NCBI RefSeq assembly: GCF_000317025.1
Contig: NC_019689.1
Coordinates: 2,395,501-2,459,500 of the forward strand
Length of the DNA: 64,000 nucleotides
Origin: Pleurocapsa sp. PCC 7327
GTDB taxonomy: Bacteria > Cyanobacteriota > Cyanobacteriia > Cyanobacteriales > Microcystaceae
Reading direction: 5' to 3'
The notes under the pieces were generated by a model. The model saw nothing but the letters and a program-made list of their open reading frames with translations, searched no databases and was not told the origin of the DNA. The translations under genes and the position numbers were made by a program. Shown piece after piece: positions 40,312 to 49,479 of this stretch (position 1 is the first letter of the stretch; each line of letters begins with the position of its first letter).

Positions 40312-41925
40312 TTATGAAACAACGACTTCTTGAGGGGCTTCGCTTTCAGCCGTTTCCTTCTGCTGCAACGCTGCATAGAGACGATTGAGCGCACTGATGT
40401 AAGCGCGAGCAGAAGCAACGATAATATCGGTATTCGCTGCATGACCGGAGTAAATTCTTCCTTCGTGCCGCAGGCGAATGGTAACTTCACCCATTGCATC
40501 AATCCCTGCCGTGACAGACTTGACGGAAAACTCGATCAGTTCGTTAGGGATGTTCACCACTCGATTGATCGCTTTGTAGACGGCATCCACGGGTCCCGTA
40601 CCAATGGCAGCATCCATAAGTTCTTTTCCGTCTGGGGTACGCAGCGCAACTGTGGCAGTGGGACGAGCATTATCGCCGCAGGAAACTTGTACTAACTCTA
40701 GGCGGAATAGTTCCGGTGCGGTATTAATTTCGTCGTTGACAATTGCCTCTAAATCCCAGTCGGTAATCTCTTTCTTTTTGTCGGCGACTTCTTTAAAGCG
40801 CAAGAACGCTTTATTGAGATCGGTTTCCGATAGATCGAATCCCAATTCTTTGAGGCGAGTGCGAAAGGCGTTGCGTCCCGACAGTTTACCAAGCACGATC
40901 TGATTGTTGGTCAAACCGATGGACTCGGCATCCATAATTTCGTAGGTTAGCTTGTGCTTGAGAACGCCATCCTGGTGAATGCCCGACTCGTGGGCAAAGG
41001 CATTGGCACCCACGATCGCTTTGTTGGGTTGTACCATCATCCCTGTCAGGTTGGATACCAGGCGGGAGGTGCGGTAAATCTCTTTAGTATTAATATTTGT
41101 AAGCGGTTCGGTGGAGTCGGCGGGTCGTCCCAAGAAGGGGTTAAAGTACTGGCGGCGCACGTGCAGCGCCATTACCAATTCTTCCATAGCGGCATTGCCT
41201 GCCCGTTCGCCGATGCCGTTGATGGTGCATTCGAGCTGTCTAGCCCCATTTTTAACGGCTTCGAGGAAGTTGGCGACTGCTAAACCCAGGTCGTTGTGTC
41301 CGTGGACGGAGATAATGGCGCGATCAATGTTGGAGACGTTTTCTTTGATTCCTTTTATCAACGCGCCAAATTCGCTAGGCGTCAAGTAGCCTACCGTATC
41401 GGGAATGTTGACGGTGGTTGCCCCTGCTGCGATCGCGCTCTCCAGTACCTGATAGAGAAATTCCGGATCGCTGCGTCCGGCATCTTCTGGCGAGAACTCT
41501 ACGTCGTCTACCAGCGACTTGGCATAGGCGACCATCTCCGGCACGATCTGCAAAACTTCCTGCCGCGTCTTTTTGAGTTTGTACTCTAAGTGGATATCAG
41601 ATGTAGCGAGAAAAGTGTGAATTCTTTTCTTAGCGGCGGGCTTGAGGGCTTCTGCTGCGGCTTTGATGTCCTGTTGGGTCGCTCTTGCCAAACCGCAGAT
41701 AGTGGGTCCTCCTTCGACTCCAACGGCTTCGGCAATTTTTTGAACGGCTTCAAAATCTCCCGGACTGGCGTAGGGGAAGCCTGCTTCAATTATGTCTACT
41801 CCCAGTCGTGCTAGTGCCGTCGCGATCGTTAGCTTTTCATCTACATTCAGGGTAGCTCCTGGCGACTGTTCGCCATCTCTGAGCGTGGTATCGAAGATGA
41901 TAATGCGATCTGGTTGATTATTCAT
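40312..41925 (-). CDS. leuA: 2-isopropylmalate synthase
   Basis: 537 residues. Condenses acetyl-CoA and 2-ketoisovalerate to start leucine synthesis. Metal-site [15 protein letters not shown] at 11-25, [12 protein letters not shown] with metal His pair, and a C-terminal allosteric domain ([17 protein letters not shown]) that binds leucine in this family. Closely related citramalate and homocitrate synthases share the TIM barrel, but length and end domain favour LeuA. Upstream of ilvA; both branched-chain genes likely share control. Confidence 0.95.
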   Translation of the reverse strand: MNNQPDRIIIFDTTLRDGEQSPGATLNVDEKLTIATALARLGVDIIEAGFPYASPGDFEAVQKIAEAVGVEGGPTICGLARATQQDIKAAAEALKPAAKKRIHTFLATSDIHLEYKLKKTRQEVLQIVPEMVAYAKSLVDDVEFSPEDAGRSDPEFLYQVLESAIAAGATTVNIPDTVGYLTPSEFGALIKGIKENVSNIDRAIISVHGHNDLGLAVANFLEAVKNGARQLECTINGIGERAGNAAMEELVMALHVRRQYFNPFLGRPADSTEPLTNINTKEIYRTSRLVSNLTGMMVQPNKAIVGANAFAHESGIHQDGVLKHKLTYEIMDAESIGLTNNQIVLGKLSGRNAFRTRLKELGFDLSETDLNKAFLRFKEVADKKKEITDWDLEAIVNDEINTAPELFRLELVQVSCGDNARPTATVALRTPDGKELMDAAIGTGPVDAVYKAINRVVNIPNELIEFSVKSVTAGIDAMGEVTIRLRHEGRIYSGHAANTDIIVASARAYISALNRLYAALQQKETAESEAPQEVVVS

Positions 41926-42022
41926 GGCACTATTTGCACGTTATTTGAGAATTTTTGGCAAAACTTATCGATAATATCGGCTTAAATTCTATATTAAGCC
42001 ATTAATTTGTGAGTTGAATAGA

Positions 42023-42562
42023 TTAAGAATCCGTTTTTTCGATCTTGTCGCGAATGTCATTGAGGTCGATGTAGCGATCGGTGGCATTTCTTAGCTCTCT
42101 GGCAATCATTCCTTCTGTCGATACAACGGTGATGTGGGTATTTTTAGAACGCAGGAGTTCGATCGCTCTCTCAAAATCTCCGTCGCCGCTAAATAAAATA
42201 ACGCGATCGTATTGATCGACAGTATTAAACATATCTACAACAATTTCTATATCGAGGTTAGCTTTTTGGGAATAGCGACCGGAACTATCGTCGTAATATT
42301 CTTTTAAAATTTTGTATCTTACCGTATAGCCGAGGCTGATTAATGCATCTCTAAAACCCCTTTGATCCTGAGAATCTTTTAAGCCAGTATACCAAAAAGC
42401 ATTAATCAAAGTAACGGTAGGATCGCTGGTAAAATATTCTAGAACGCGCCTAGGATCGAAAAACCATCCATTTTTTTGCTGGGCATAAAACATGTTGTTT
42501 CCATCGACAAAAATAGATAGTCTATCCTTTTTTTGACAAGTACAATTATTAAAGTAAGTCAT
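42023..42562 (-). CDS. NYN-domain protein, LabA/DUF88-like
   Basis: 179 residues. PIN-like NYN nuclease fold: LSIFVDGNNMFYAQ (Asp at about 20), KANLDIEIVVDMF and VILFSGDGDFERAIELL, where the Asp residues form the metal site. In Synechococcus the relative LabA takes part in negative feedback on the circadian clock output; other members may cut RNA. Metal residues are all present. Length is typical of LabA/LalA; I cannot say which. Confidence 0.88.
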   Translation of the reverse strand: MTYFNNCTCQKKDRLSIFVDGNNMFYAQQKNGWFFDPRRVLEYFTSDPTVTLINAFWYTGLKDSQDQRGFRDALISLGYTVRYKILKEYYDDSSGRYSQKANLDIEIVVDMFNTVDQYDRVILFSGDGDFERAIELLRSKNTHITVVSTEGMIARELRNATDRYIDLNDIRDKIEKTDS

Positions 42563-42704
42563 AAAAGCTCATACCTAATTTTTTTAAAGATAACTAATTT
42601 AATTACATAATTTAATCTACTATTTTAGCAGCTTTTTTTAGTAAAAAGCCGAGGGCAAAATTTACGATTTTTAGATTCCTATAAGTAGGCAAAATTTTTC
42701 CTAC

Positions 42705-43541
42705 TTAGATGAGATAGGAACACCAATCGCTCCATCCACCGGGATATAACTTAGCTGTACGGATTCCAGCAAGTTCCATCGAGAAAAGGTTGACGCAAGC
42801 CGTTACCCCAGAGCCACAGTAGACGATAATTTCGTCAGCTTGTTGATAATCTGCCCATAGTTGCTGCTGTCTGGAGAGAGGCTGAAGGTTGCCTCGTTCG
42901 TTAGAAACCAGTTGCCAAGGGGAATTGACAGCGCCGGGGATATGCCCGGCGATCGGGTCGATGGGTTCTCTTTCGCCGCGATAGCGATCGCCGTCTCTAG
43001 AATCGAGCAACACTACCGAGGGCGAATCTTTCCTCGCTCTAACCGTTTCGATATCGACAATCCAATCGGGTTGAGGATTGGGCGCGAAGTTGCCCGATTT
43101 GGGTGCAGGAATCGCATCGCAGACGGGATATCCGTCCGCTATCCATCCCTGCCAGCCACCGTCGAGGAGAGCAACCCTATCGTGTCCGAGATAACGCAAC
43201 AGCCACCACAGGCGAGCGGCAAAGGCAAAGCGAGAATCGTCGTAAGCCACTACTAGGGTTTCGCCAGAGACAATGCCGATGCTGGCAAGCTTTTGAGCTA
43301 GCAAATCGCGATCGGGCAAAGGATGTCGTCCGCCGTGTTTGTTCGGGGGAGCGGAGAGGTCTTTTTCGAGATCGAGATAGTAAGCACCAGGAACGTGACT
43401 GGCGAAATATTGTTGATATCCCCATTGAGGATTCGCTAATTGAAAGCGGCAATCGACTACAACAACCTGTGGGTCATGCTGTGGGTCATGCAAGCGCTCC
43501 CAAAGCCACTGCGGCGATACAACGCATTGAATTTTTTTCAT
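42705..43541 (-). CDS. Thiosulfate/3-mercaptopyruvate sulfurtransferase
   Basis: Two rhodanese domains, about 278 residues. The first has VVVVDCRFQLANPQWG and the GAYYLDLEKDLSAP hinge; the second has VVLLDSRDGDRYRGEREPID and the active loop VYCGSGVTACVNL with the catalytic Cys. CGSGVTA is the mercaptopyruvate-type loop, while CRKGVT-type marks thiosulfate enzymes, so 3-mercaptopyruvate is the more likely donor. ATG 43541 (MKKIQCVVSPQWLWERL) fits family starts; 43559 would add six residues. Confidence 0.92.
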   Translation of the reverse strand: MKKIQCVVSPQWLWERLHDPQHDPQVVVVDCRFQLANPQWGYQQYFASHVPGAYYLDLEKDLSAPPNKHGGRHPLPDRDLLAQKLASIGIVSGETLVVAYDDSRFAFAARLWWLLRYLGHDRVALLDGGWQGWIADGYPVCDAIPAPKSGNFAPNPQPDWIVDIETVRARKDSPSVVLLDSRDGDRYRGEREPIDPIAGHIPGAVNSPWQLVSNERGNLQPLSRQQQLWADYQQADEIIVYCGSGVTACVNLFSMELAGIRTAKLYPGGWSDWCSYLI

Positions 43542-43613
43542 TTGAATTAAACATAACAATTACAGAAGTAAAGAGTTAATATAGTTTCCGATAATTAGGA
43601 ACGTTAGAGAATT

Positions 43614-44159
43614 CTAGGGGTCATTGACAGCAATTGGGGTTTCCGAGGAAAATTGCTTGACGATTAACAAACAATTGCGATCGTCATTCGTGCGAGTATA
43701 GCTCAAATGAGAAGCAATTTTCTGTAAAATAACTAATCCCTGACCGTGCCCGGACAAACGATCGTTGCGCAGGGCAACATTTTTCAGAAATCCGTCTAAA
43801 TCGAAATAAGAACCGCGATCCCAGATGCGCATTTCTATACTTTGCTGACTCAGAACGATTTCCACCTCAATGGGAGTTTCAGGGGGAAGATTTCTGTGGG
43901 CGTGTCGAACAGCATTGGTAAACCCTTCCGCTAGTGCTAGTTGGCACTGCAACCAATCTTTTTTGGGAATCCAAGGTTGATAAAGTCGGTCAAAGTGTTG
44001 CAGAAGAAGGTCTAATGCTTGTAAGGCGCTCTCAACCTTGAAAGCACTTCTTATGGGAAGTCTCAACTGTTCAAAGCCTCTTAAATCGACTAAGGTTGAA
44101 TCAATACGGCTAGGGTATAGCTTTTGTTGGCTATTCGTCCAGTCGAACTGGAGTATCAT
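43614..44159 (-). CDS. Anti-sigma kinase-like ATP-binding protein (RsbW type)
   Basis: 181 residues. GHKL ATPase fold: N-box region LALAEGFTNAVRHAHRN with its Glu and Asn, G1 box IRIWDRGSYFDL-like (here MRIWDRGSYFDLDG), and GHGQGLVILQKIAS. In partner switching such a protein binds a target, often a sigma factor, and phosphorylates its STAS antagonist. It is divergent from the PP2C response regulator 153 bases away, and a STAS gene lies at 45.4 kb. Confidence 0.9.
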   Translation of the reverse strand: MILQFDWTNSQQKLYPSRIDSTLVDLRGFEQLRLPIRSAFKVESALQALDLLLQHFDRLYQPWIPKKDWLQCQLALAEGFTNAVRHAHRNLPPETPIEVEIVLSQQSIEMRIWDRGSYFDLDGFLKNVALRNDRLSGHGQGLVILQKIASHLSYTRTNDDRNCLLIVKQFSSETPIAVNDP

Positions 44160-44311
44160 GCTACTTACTTTGATTACTGATTCACATCCGATCCAATTAT
44201 CTCACTGTCTTAACGATGTCAACTTCAGATTCAAAAATTTGGTTAGAGAATTTAAAAGTTTCTCCAATCTAATCTCGCCTTCTTACGCTCTCTACACGCA
44301 CGCAACCTCTT

Positions 44312-45451
44312 ATGGTAAAAATACTGATTATTGACGACGATAGCATCGTTCGGGTTTTGTTGGAGCGAACCCTCACTCAATGCGGCTATGAGGCAATTAT
44401 CGCTAGCAACGGCGAGGAAGGCTTGGAAAAAGCATTACATGTCCGTCCGGCGTTAGTGATTTGCGATTGGTTAATGCCTGGCATGAACGGGTTGGAGGTT
44501 TGTCGTCAGATTAAGACAACTCCAGAACTTTCCACGACATTTTTTATCTTGCTCACTTCCTTGGGATCGATTGAAGATCGGGTTAAAGGGCTAGATGCGG
44601 GGGCAGATGATTTTCTGTGCAAACCCATTGAGATGAACGAGTTGAAGGCAAGGATCAGGGCGGGATTGAGATTGCATCAACTCAGTCGCGATCTGCAAAT
44701 TCAAAAACAACTTTTAGAAGCTGAATTGGCAGAAGCAGCGGAATACGTTTGCTCTATTTTGCCCGAACCCTTGAACGATCCATCGATCGCCATTGACGTG
44801 CGATTTATTCCTTCGCGACAACTGGGCGGAGATGGTTTTGATTATTATTGGTTAGATAGCGATCGCTTGGCTATCTATTTGCTCGATGTTTCCGGGCACG
44901 GTTTGCGAGCGGCTTTACCCTCGCTTTCGGTGATTAATTTATTGCGCTCTAGAGGCTTAAGTAAAGTTAATTACTATCGTCCTAGCGAAGTGTTGCGAGG
45001 GTTAAATAAAATTTTTCAAATGACTCATCGCAACGATAAATATTTCACGATTTGGTATGGGGTTTACGATCGCAAAAAACTTCAGTTAACTTATTCGAGT
45101 GCCGGACATCCGCCTGCTATTTTGCTCTCTCCCAATGCCCAGGGAAAGACCATCGAGCAACCTCTAAAAACTCCCGGTTTTCCCGTCGGCATGTTTGCCG
45201 ATGCCGAATATACCGATGCCGATTGTCAGATTATCCAGCCTTCTAGCCTCTACCTTTTCAGCGATGGCATCTACGAAATTGAAAGACCCGATGGCAAAAT
45301 TTGGGGATTAAAAGAATTTATTAAATTCCTAAGAATTTATCATTCAATGCCCCGTCATAACCTAGATTTACTTTTAGATTATATTCAAACTTGGAATACT
45401 AAAAAGCAATTTGATGACGATCTTTCCATCATGCAAATTAATTTTTATTAG
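44312..45451 (+). CDS. Response regulator with PP2C/SpoIIE phosphatase (RsbU-like)
   Basis: 379 residues. Receiver domain 1-120: acidic pair D8-D9, phosphorylation site D52 in VICDWLMPGMNG, and Lys in FLCKPIE. Short linker, then PP2C phosphatase (about 165-379) with LGGDGFDYYWLDSDRL, LDVSGHGLRAAL, YSSAGHPPAILL and LFSDGIYE, keeping the metal aspartates. Phosphorylation of the receiver would switch dephosphorylation of a STAS protein. Its stop overlaps the convergent STAS gene by four bases. Confidence 0.94.
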   Translation: MVKILIIDDDSIVRVLLERTLTQCGYEAIIASNGEEGLEKALHVRPALVICDWLMPGMNGLEVCRQIKTTPELSTTFFILLTSLGSIEDRVKGLDAGADDFLCKPIEMNELKARIRAGLRLHQLSRDLQIQKQLLEAELAEAAEYVCSILPEPLNDPSIAIDVRFIPSRQLGGDGFDYYWLDSDRLAIYLLDVSGHGLRAALPSLSVINLLRSRGLSKVNYYRPSEVLRGLNKIFQMTHRNDKYFTIWYGVYDRKKLQLTYSSAGHPPAILLSPNAQGKTIEQPLKTPGFPVGMFADAEYTDADCQIIQPSSLYLFSDGIYEIERPDGKIWGLKEFIKFLRIYHSMPRHNLDLLLDYIQTWNTKKQFDDDLSIMQINFY

Positions 45452-45801
45452 TTACTTCCATCGCTTGGAAGTTGTAGAGAACCGTTAAAAATTTTTTCTT
45501 CTAATTCTTCTCGGCTTGGAAAAATATCAAAAACGCGATCGACATTCGTTAATTCAAATAACATTTTAATTTGCTCGTTGATCGCACAAAGAAAAAGTTT
45601 AGCTCCAGCCGAGAGGACGATTTCGCGAGAGAGAACCAAAGCGCCCAAGCCAGAACTATCCATAAAAGTTACATCTTTAAAATCAATGACAACAACATCA
45701 GTCTTGTCTTCTACCAGTTTGCTAATCTCTTGTCGAAAGTGACTCGCTTTTGTGCTATCTAAAATACCGGAGGGTTGAAGAACTTTAATAACAGGATTCA
45801 T
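45448..45801 (-). CDS. STAS-domain anti-sigma antagonist
   Basis: 117 residues, one STAS domain. VVVIDFKDVTFMDSSGLGAL holds the phospho-acceptor serines (S49/S50) at the usual place. In the unphosphorylated form such proteins free the partner from the anti-sigma kinase. The two other parts of the switch are next door. The 3' end overlaps the response-regulator gene by four bases. Confidence 0.93.
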   Translation of the reverse strand: MNPVIKVLQPSGILDSTKASHFRQEISKLVEDKTDVVVIDFKDVTFMDSSGLGALVLSREIVLSAGAKLFLCAINEQIKMLFELTNVDRVFDIFPSREELEEKIFNGSLQLPSDGSN

Positions 45802-45928
45802 AAACTGAAAGCTTGACTAGAAACTGTTGCTTAGCAAGTAGGAACTAGAAATTAGAAATCATTTCCCGATTGCCCATACTTGATGCTCGTACAAAACTGA
45901 CAGGTTGTCCCAAAAGTGAGAATGTCAT

Positions 45929-46022
45929 GTTGAGCGTAGCGATAGCGAAGCGAAACATCTGAGTATACCAACTCCAAAGAGAGATTCTTCATTACCTTCT
46001 CCTGCACTCAGAATGACAAAAC
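45929..46022. repeat. TGTCATGTTGAGCG inverted repeat
   Basis: Left arm TGTCATGTTGAGCGTAGCGA and right arm CTGCACTCAGAATGACA are near mirror images, about 95 bases apart end to end, in a 406-base gap that otherwise holds only the upstream region of crtO. A partial copy occurs at 56876-56922. Confidence 0.6.
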
Positions 46023-46207
46023 AGACTTTTCAGATGACCTCTGAGCCGTTTGGATAAAAAGCGCCGGACTTTGCTAGTATAACTCTCATACTTCCCACAA
46101 TCAAAGTATTAACATTCACCAATCCTTAAGTTACTACAATCGACTCTCTCAAGCCTAGATTGCCCTCGCTCTGTATTATTTCTTTGCAACCATTGGAAGC
46201 AAATTGA

Positions 46208-47869
46208 ATGGAATCCTATGATGTTATTATTATTGGCGCTGGTCACAACGGGCTAGTTTGTGCCGCTTACTTGCTCAAAGCAGGCTACAGCGTCTTAATG
46301 CTCGAAAAGCGTCCAGTCCCAGGGGGAGCCGCAACAACAGAAGAAGCCATGCCAGAGGATGCCCCTGGATTTAAGTTTAATCTCTGCGCGATCGATCACG
46401 AATTTATTTTTCTCGGGCCCGTCATCAAGGAACTGGAACTCAATCGATACGGCTTAGAATATCTCTGGTGCGATCCGACAGTCTTTTGTCCCCATCCCGA
46501 TGGCAAATATTTCCTAGCCTATCAATCCCTGGAAAAAACCTGTGCTGAGATTGCTCGTTACAGCCAGCGGGATGCCCAAAAATATGCCGAGTTTATCCAA
46601 TATTGGTCGCGCTTAATAGGCGCGATCGCGCCTTTATTTAACGTACCACCCCAAGCGATCGTCGATATTGTCAGAAACTACGATCTCGACAGCCTCAAAA
46701 ACGTTTTAGCGGTTGCTGGTTCCCGCAAAAAGGCGCTTGACTTCATCCGCACAATGATTAGCTCCCCTCAAGATTTGCTCGATGAATGGTTCGACACCGA
46801 AATCGTCAAAGCGCCTTTGGCGCGACTAGCGGCGGAAATTGGCGCACCTCCTTCCCAAAAAGGCATTGCCGTAGGCACGATGATGATGGCGATGCGCCAC
46901 AATCCTGGAATGGCAAGACCGCGCGGCGGTACGGGAGCGCTGACTCAGGCATTGGTAAAGCTAGTTAAAAACAAAGGCGGAGTCATTTTAACCGAACAAA
47001 CAGTCAAGCAAGTTCTTGTAGAAGATGGTCGTGCCGCTGGCGTGCGGGTTGCTGGCGGCAAAGAATATCTTGCCAAGAAAGGAGTCATTTCTAATATCGA
47101 CGCTCAACGCTTATTCCTGCAATTGATAGACAAAGCCGATACAGACGATGCCGATCCCGAATTGCGAAAAAGGCTAGAACGCAGAATTGTCAATAACAAC
47201 GAAACAATTCTTAAAATTGATTGTGCCCTCTCAGAACCGCCTCGCTTTGAAGCTTACGGTCACAAAGATGAATATTTAACTGGCACGATCTTGATTGCCG
47301 ATTCGGTTAGACATGTAGAAAAAGCACACGCTTTGACAATTATGGGAGAAATTCCCGACGAAAATCCCTCGATTTATTTAGACATTCCAACAATGTTAGA
47401 TCCTTCGATGGCACCGGAAGGCAAGCATACTTTGTGGATCGAATTTTTTGCCCCCTATCAGATTGCTGGTGCTGAAGGAACGGGATTAAATGGCACGGGT
47501 TGGACGGACGAACTGAAAAATAAAGTAGCCGATCGCGTCATTGATAAACTAGCAGAATACGCGCCCAATATTAAGAAAGCAATAATTGCGCGTCGGGTAG
47601 AAAGTCCGGCAGAATTAGGCGAAAGATTGGGTTCCTATAAAGGCAATTACTATCACATCGACATGACCCTCGACCAAATGATTTTTCTGCGCCCTCTACC
47701 CGAAATTGCCAACTACAAAACCCCAATTAAAGGATTATATTTAACTGGTGCGGGAACCCATCCAGGCGGATCGATTTCAGGCATGCCGGGACGAAATTGC
47801 GCTCGTGTTTTTCTGCGATCGCAAGAACCAATTAAGACTTTTTTGCGATCGATTTTTAGGATTGGTTAA
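46208..47869 (+). CDS. crtO: Beta-carotene ketolase CrtO
   Basis: 553 residues. FAD-dependent enzyme of the phytoene desaturase superfamily that adds a 4-keto group to beta-carotene, making echinenone. FAD site DVIIIGAGHNGLVCAAYLL at 5-23, then FNLCAIDHEFIFLGPV, RPRGGTGALTQALVKLV, VISNIDAQRLFLQL, and the end block LYLTGAGTHPGGSISGMPGR. The match to the Synechocystis CrtO as I remember it is close over the full length, including LERRIVNNNETILKIDCALS. Echinenone is also bound by the orange carotenoid protein; that gene is not in the window. Confidence 0.9.
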   Translation: MESYDVIIIGAGHNGLVCAAYLLKAGYSVLMLEKRPVPGGAATTEEAMPEDAPGFKFNLCAIDHEFIFLGPVIKELELNRYGLEYLWCDPTVFCPHPDGKYFLAYQSLEKTCAEIARYSQRDAQKYAEFIQYWSRLIGAIAPLFNVPPQAIVDIVRNYDLDSLKNVLAVAGSRKKALDFIRTMISSPQDLLDEWFDTEIVKAPLARLAAEIGAPPSQKGIAVGTMMMAMRHNPGMARPRGGTGALTQALVKLVKNKGGVILTEQTVKQVLVEDGRAAGVRVAGGKEYLAKKGVISNIDAQRLFLQLIDKADTDDADPELRKRLERRIVNNNETILKIDCALSEPPRFEAYGHKDEYLTGTILIADSVRHVEKAHALTIMGEIPDENPSIYLDIPTMLDPSMAPEGKHTLWIEFFAPYQIAGAEGTGLNGTGWTDELKNKVADRVIDKLAEYAPNIKKAIIARRVESPAELGERLGSYKGNYYHIDMTLDQMIFLRPLPEIANYKTPIKGLYLTGAGTHPGGSISGMPGRNCARVFLRSQEPIKTFLRSIFRIG

Positions 47870-47965
47870 TAGTTAGTTGTTAATCGTTGGTTGGAGATAC
47901 TTCTTTGCGCCTTTGCGTGAGGTCAAACAAATGCTTCTGCTCTTCTGTGCTTATTTATTCCCCGA

Positions 47966-48538
47966 TTAACGCCCCATACTGCGCTTCATCCGTTCGAGTT
48001 CTTCATCTGTTTCCAAACGCTGAAATTGCGCTTCTAAAGGGTCGGTTGCTCTACTATAACTGCTTCCCCGATCCCAACCGATCGTATCCCAGTTAGACGT
48101 GCTTGTGGCTTTAGCTTGAGTCGCTTTAGCTTGAGCCGCTTTAGCTTGGACTTCTTGCTTTCTCTGCTGAATCTGACGCAACAGCTCCTGGGACTGGAGA
48201 ATACGTTTTCTGGCTCCTTCCATTTGTCCCCAAAGCTGGTTGCCCTGACGCAACAACGCTGCTTCTCTTTCTTGCGCTGCTTGAGCTAGATCCAATCTTC
48301 CAGCCGCTTTTGCCTTATCGATTCTGAGATGCCAAGTTTTGATATCTTGAGCGACGGAGAGAATTTCAGTTTCCAAGCGCTGTTTTTCTCGCTCTAGGTC
48401 GGTAATTAAGCGTATCGTACCTTGCTCTTGTTCTCGCAGTTGCTCTAGGAGCGCTTGCAACTCCAGATGCGGATTATTGCGTAAAAATTCTTCGAGCCGA
48501 GTTTCGAGGAACCGACTAACTTCATCAAATAAACCCAT
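47966..48538 (-). CDS. Coiled-coil protein, TIGR04376 type
   Basis: 190 residues. N-terminus MGLFDEVSRFLETRLEEFLR, then a long helix (about 30-125) in heptads, as in a cyanobacterial family known by the number TIGR04376. A short repeat QAKAAQAKATQAKATS at about 131-146 is probably a slippage expansion. The end is acidic and polar. No catalytic residues seen. Recognition is from memory of the N-terminus. Confidence 0.72.
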   Translation of the reverse strand: MGLFDEVSRFLETRLEEFLRNNPHLELQALLEQLREQEQGTIRLITDLEREKQRLETEILSVAQDIKTWHLRIDKAKAAGRLDLAQAAQEREAALLRQGNQLWGQMEGARKRILQSQELLRQIQQRKQEVQAKAAQAKATQAKATSTSNWDTIGWDRGSSYSRATDPLEAQFQRLETDEELERMKRSMGR

Positions 48539-48617
48539 TGTCGATCGCTGGTTGTTATTAGTTCTTCGTTAGTTATATCCCATCCTTGTGACTTTCGACT
48601 TCTAACTTCCGACTTCT

Positions 48618-49253
48618 TTAAAACCCCTGTCCTACCTCAAGAGAGCGAGTCGCGCCGTTGGAGTGGACGATCGCCTGTTGATTCTGTATGCCTACTAGCG
48701 TCCAGCCGCTAGCACCAAGAACTTCGCCCTGCTCGAACCGCCGAGTCGTCCCTTTGACATCGAATAATGCATAGGAGCGATCTCCAGATTCCAGCACGCC
48801 TACCAGGGTGATGTCTGCCTTATCGGTTTTTGAAGTGGGGGCTGCTTTTGGCGAAGGCATTGCTGTAGGAGCAGGTTTGGGAGCTTCTCCTACTGAGGTT
48901 GGCGGGGCTTGCGGATAAACAGGAACGTAGATCTTTTCAATAATAGTCGGTGCGTTCTCAGGAGGCGGAGGCGGTTCGCTGGAAGTCATAGCTGGAGGAA
49001 TGGCAACCGTTGGCGGAGCGGGTGCCGCAGCGGTAGCTTTTTCGGGTTCTGCTTTGATTCGTTCGAGCGAGCGCTCTAGGTAAGCGATGAATCGAGCATC
49101 TGCGGGGGACACTTGCTTAGTTTGAGCGACGGGTTGAGGTTGAGGCTTAGCCGCCCAAGGAAGCGCGAGTCGATCGTTGCTAACCAGCCAAAATAAGACC
49201 GTACCGAGATAGGTGCTAGCTGCCGCAAAAAGGAGCTTGTCGATATGCTTCAT
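48618..49253 (-). CDS. Membrane-anchored protein with GspC/PilP-like end domain
   Basis: 211 residues. Membrane helix near 8-26 (LFAAASTYLGTVLFWLV), then a Pro/Ala-rich linker (about 70-140, with PPTVAIPP and SSEPPPPPENAP), then a small beta domain: ITLVGVLESGDRSYALFDVK and RFEQGEVLGASGWTLVGIQN. The layout is like GspC or PilP inner-membrane proteins of secretion systems and pili. No secretion genes are adjacent, so this is inference from architecture. Product unknown. Confidence 0.7.
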   Translation of the reverse strand: MKHIDKLLFAAASTYLGTVLFWLVSNDRLALPWAAKPQPQPVAQTKQVSPADARFIAYLERSLERIKAEPEKATAAAPAPPTVAIPPAMTSSEPPPPPENAPTIIEKIYVPVYPQAPPTSVGEAPKPAPTAMPSPKAAPTSKTDKADITLVGVLESGDRSYALFDVKGTTRRFEQGEVLGASGWTLVGIQNQQAIVHSNGATRSLEVGQGF

Positions 49254-49479
49254 GTCAAGATACTAGAACGCGATCTTAATATTAAGCCTCTAACCGCCTA
49301 ATATGCTAATTTTATCAGCAAGTATCCAAAGGCAAACTTAGGAGTTTATGACGAGCAAGAAAACTGAGAAGACGAGGTTTTTAACTTCTTTCAAAAATCA
49401 GCCAATTCAATAAACAATCGCTTATAATTGCTCAATTAATTTCTCAATCGCATTGGATAAGAGGGGTGAGGAGCGGAGC

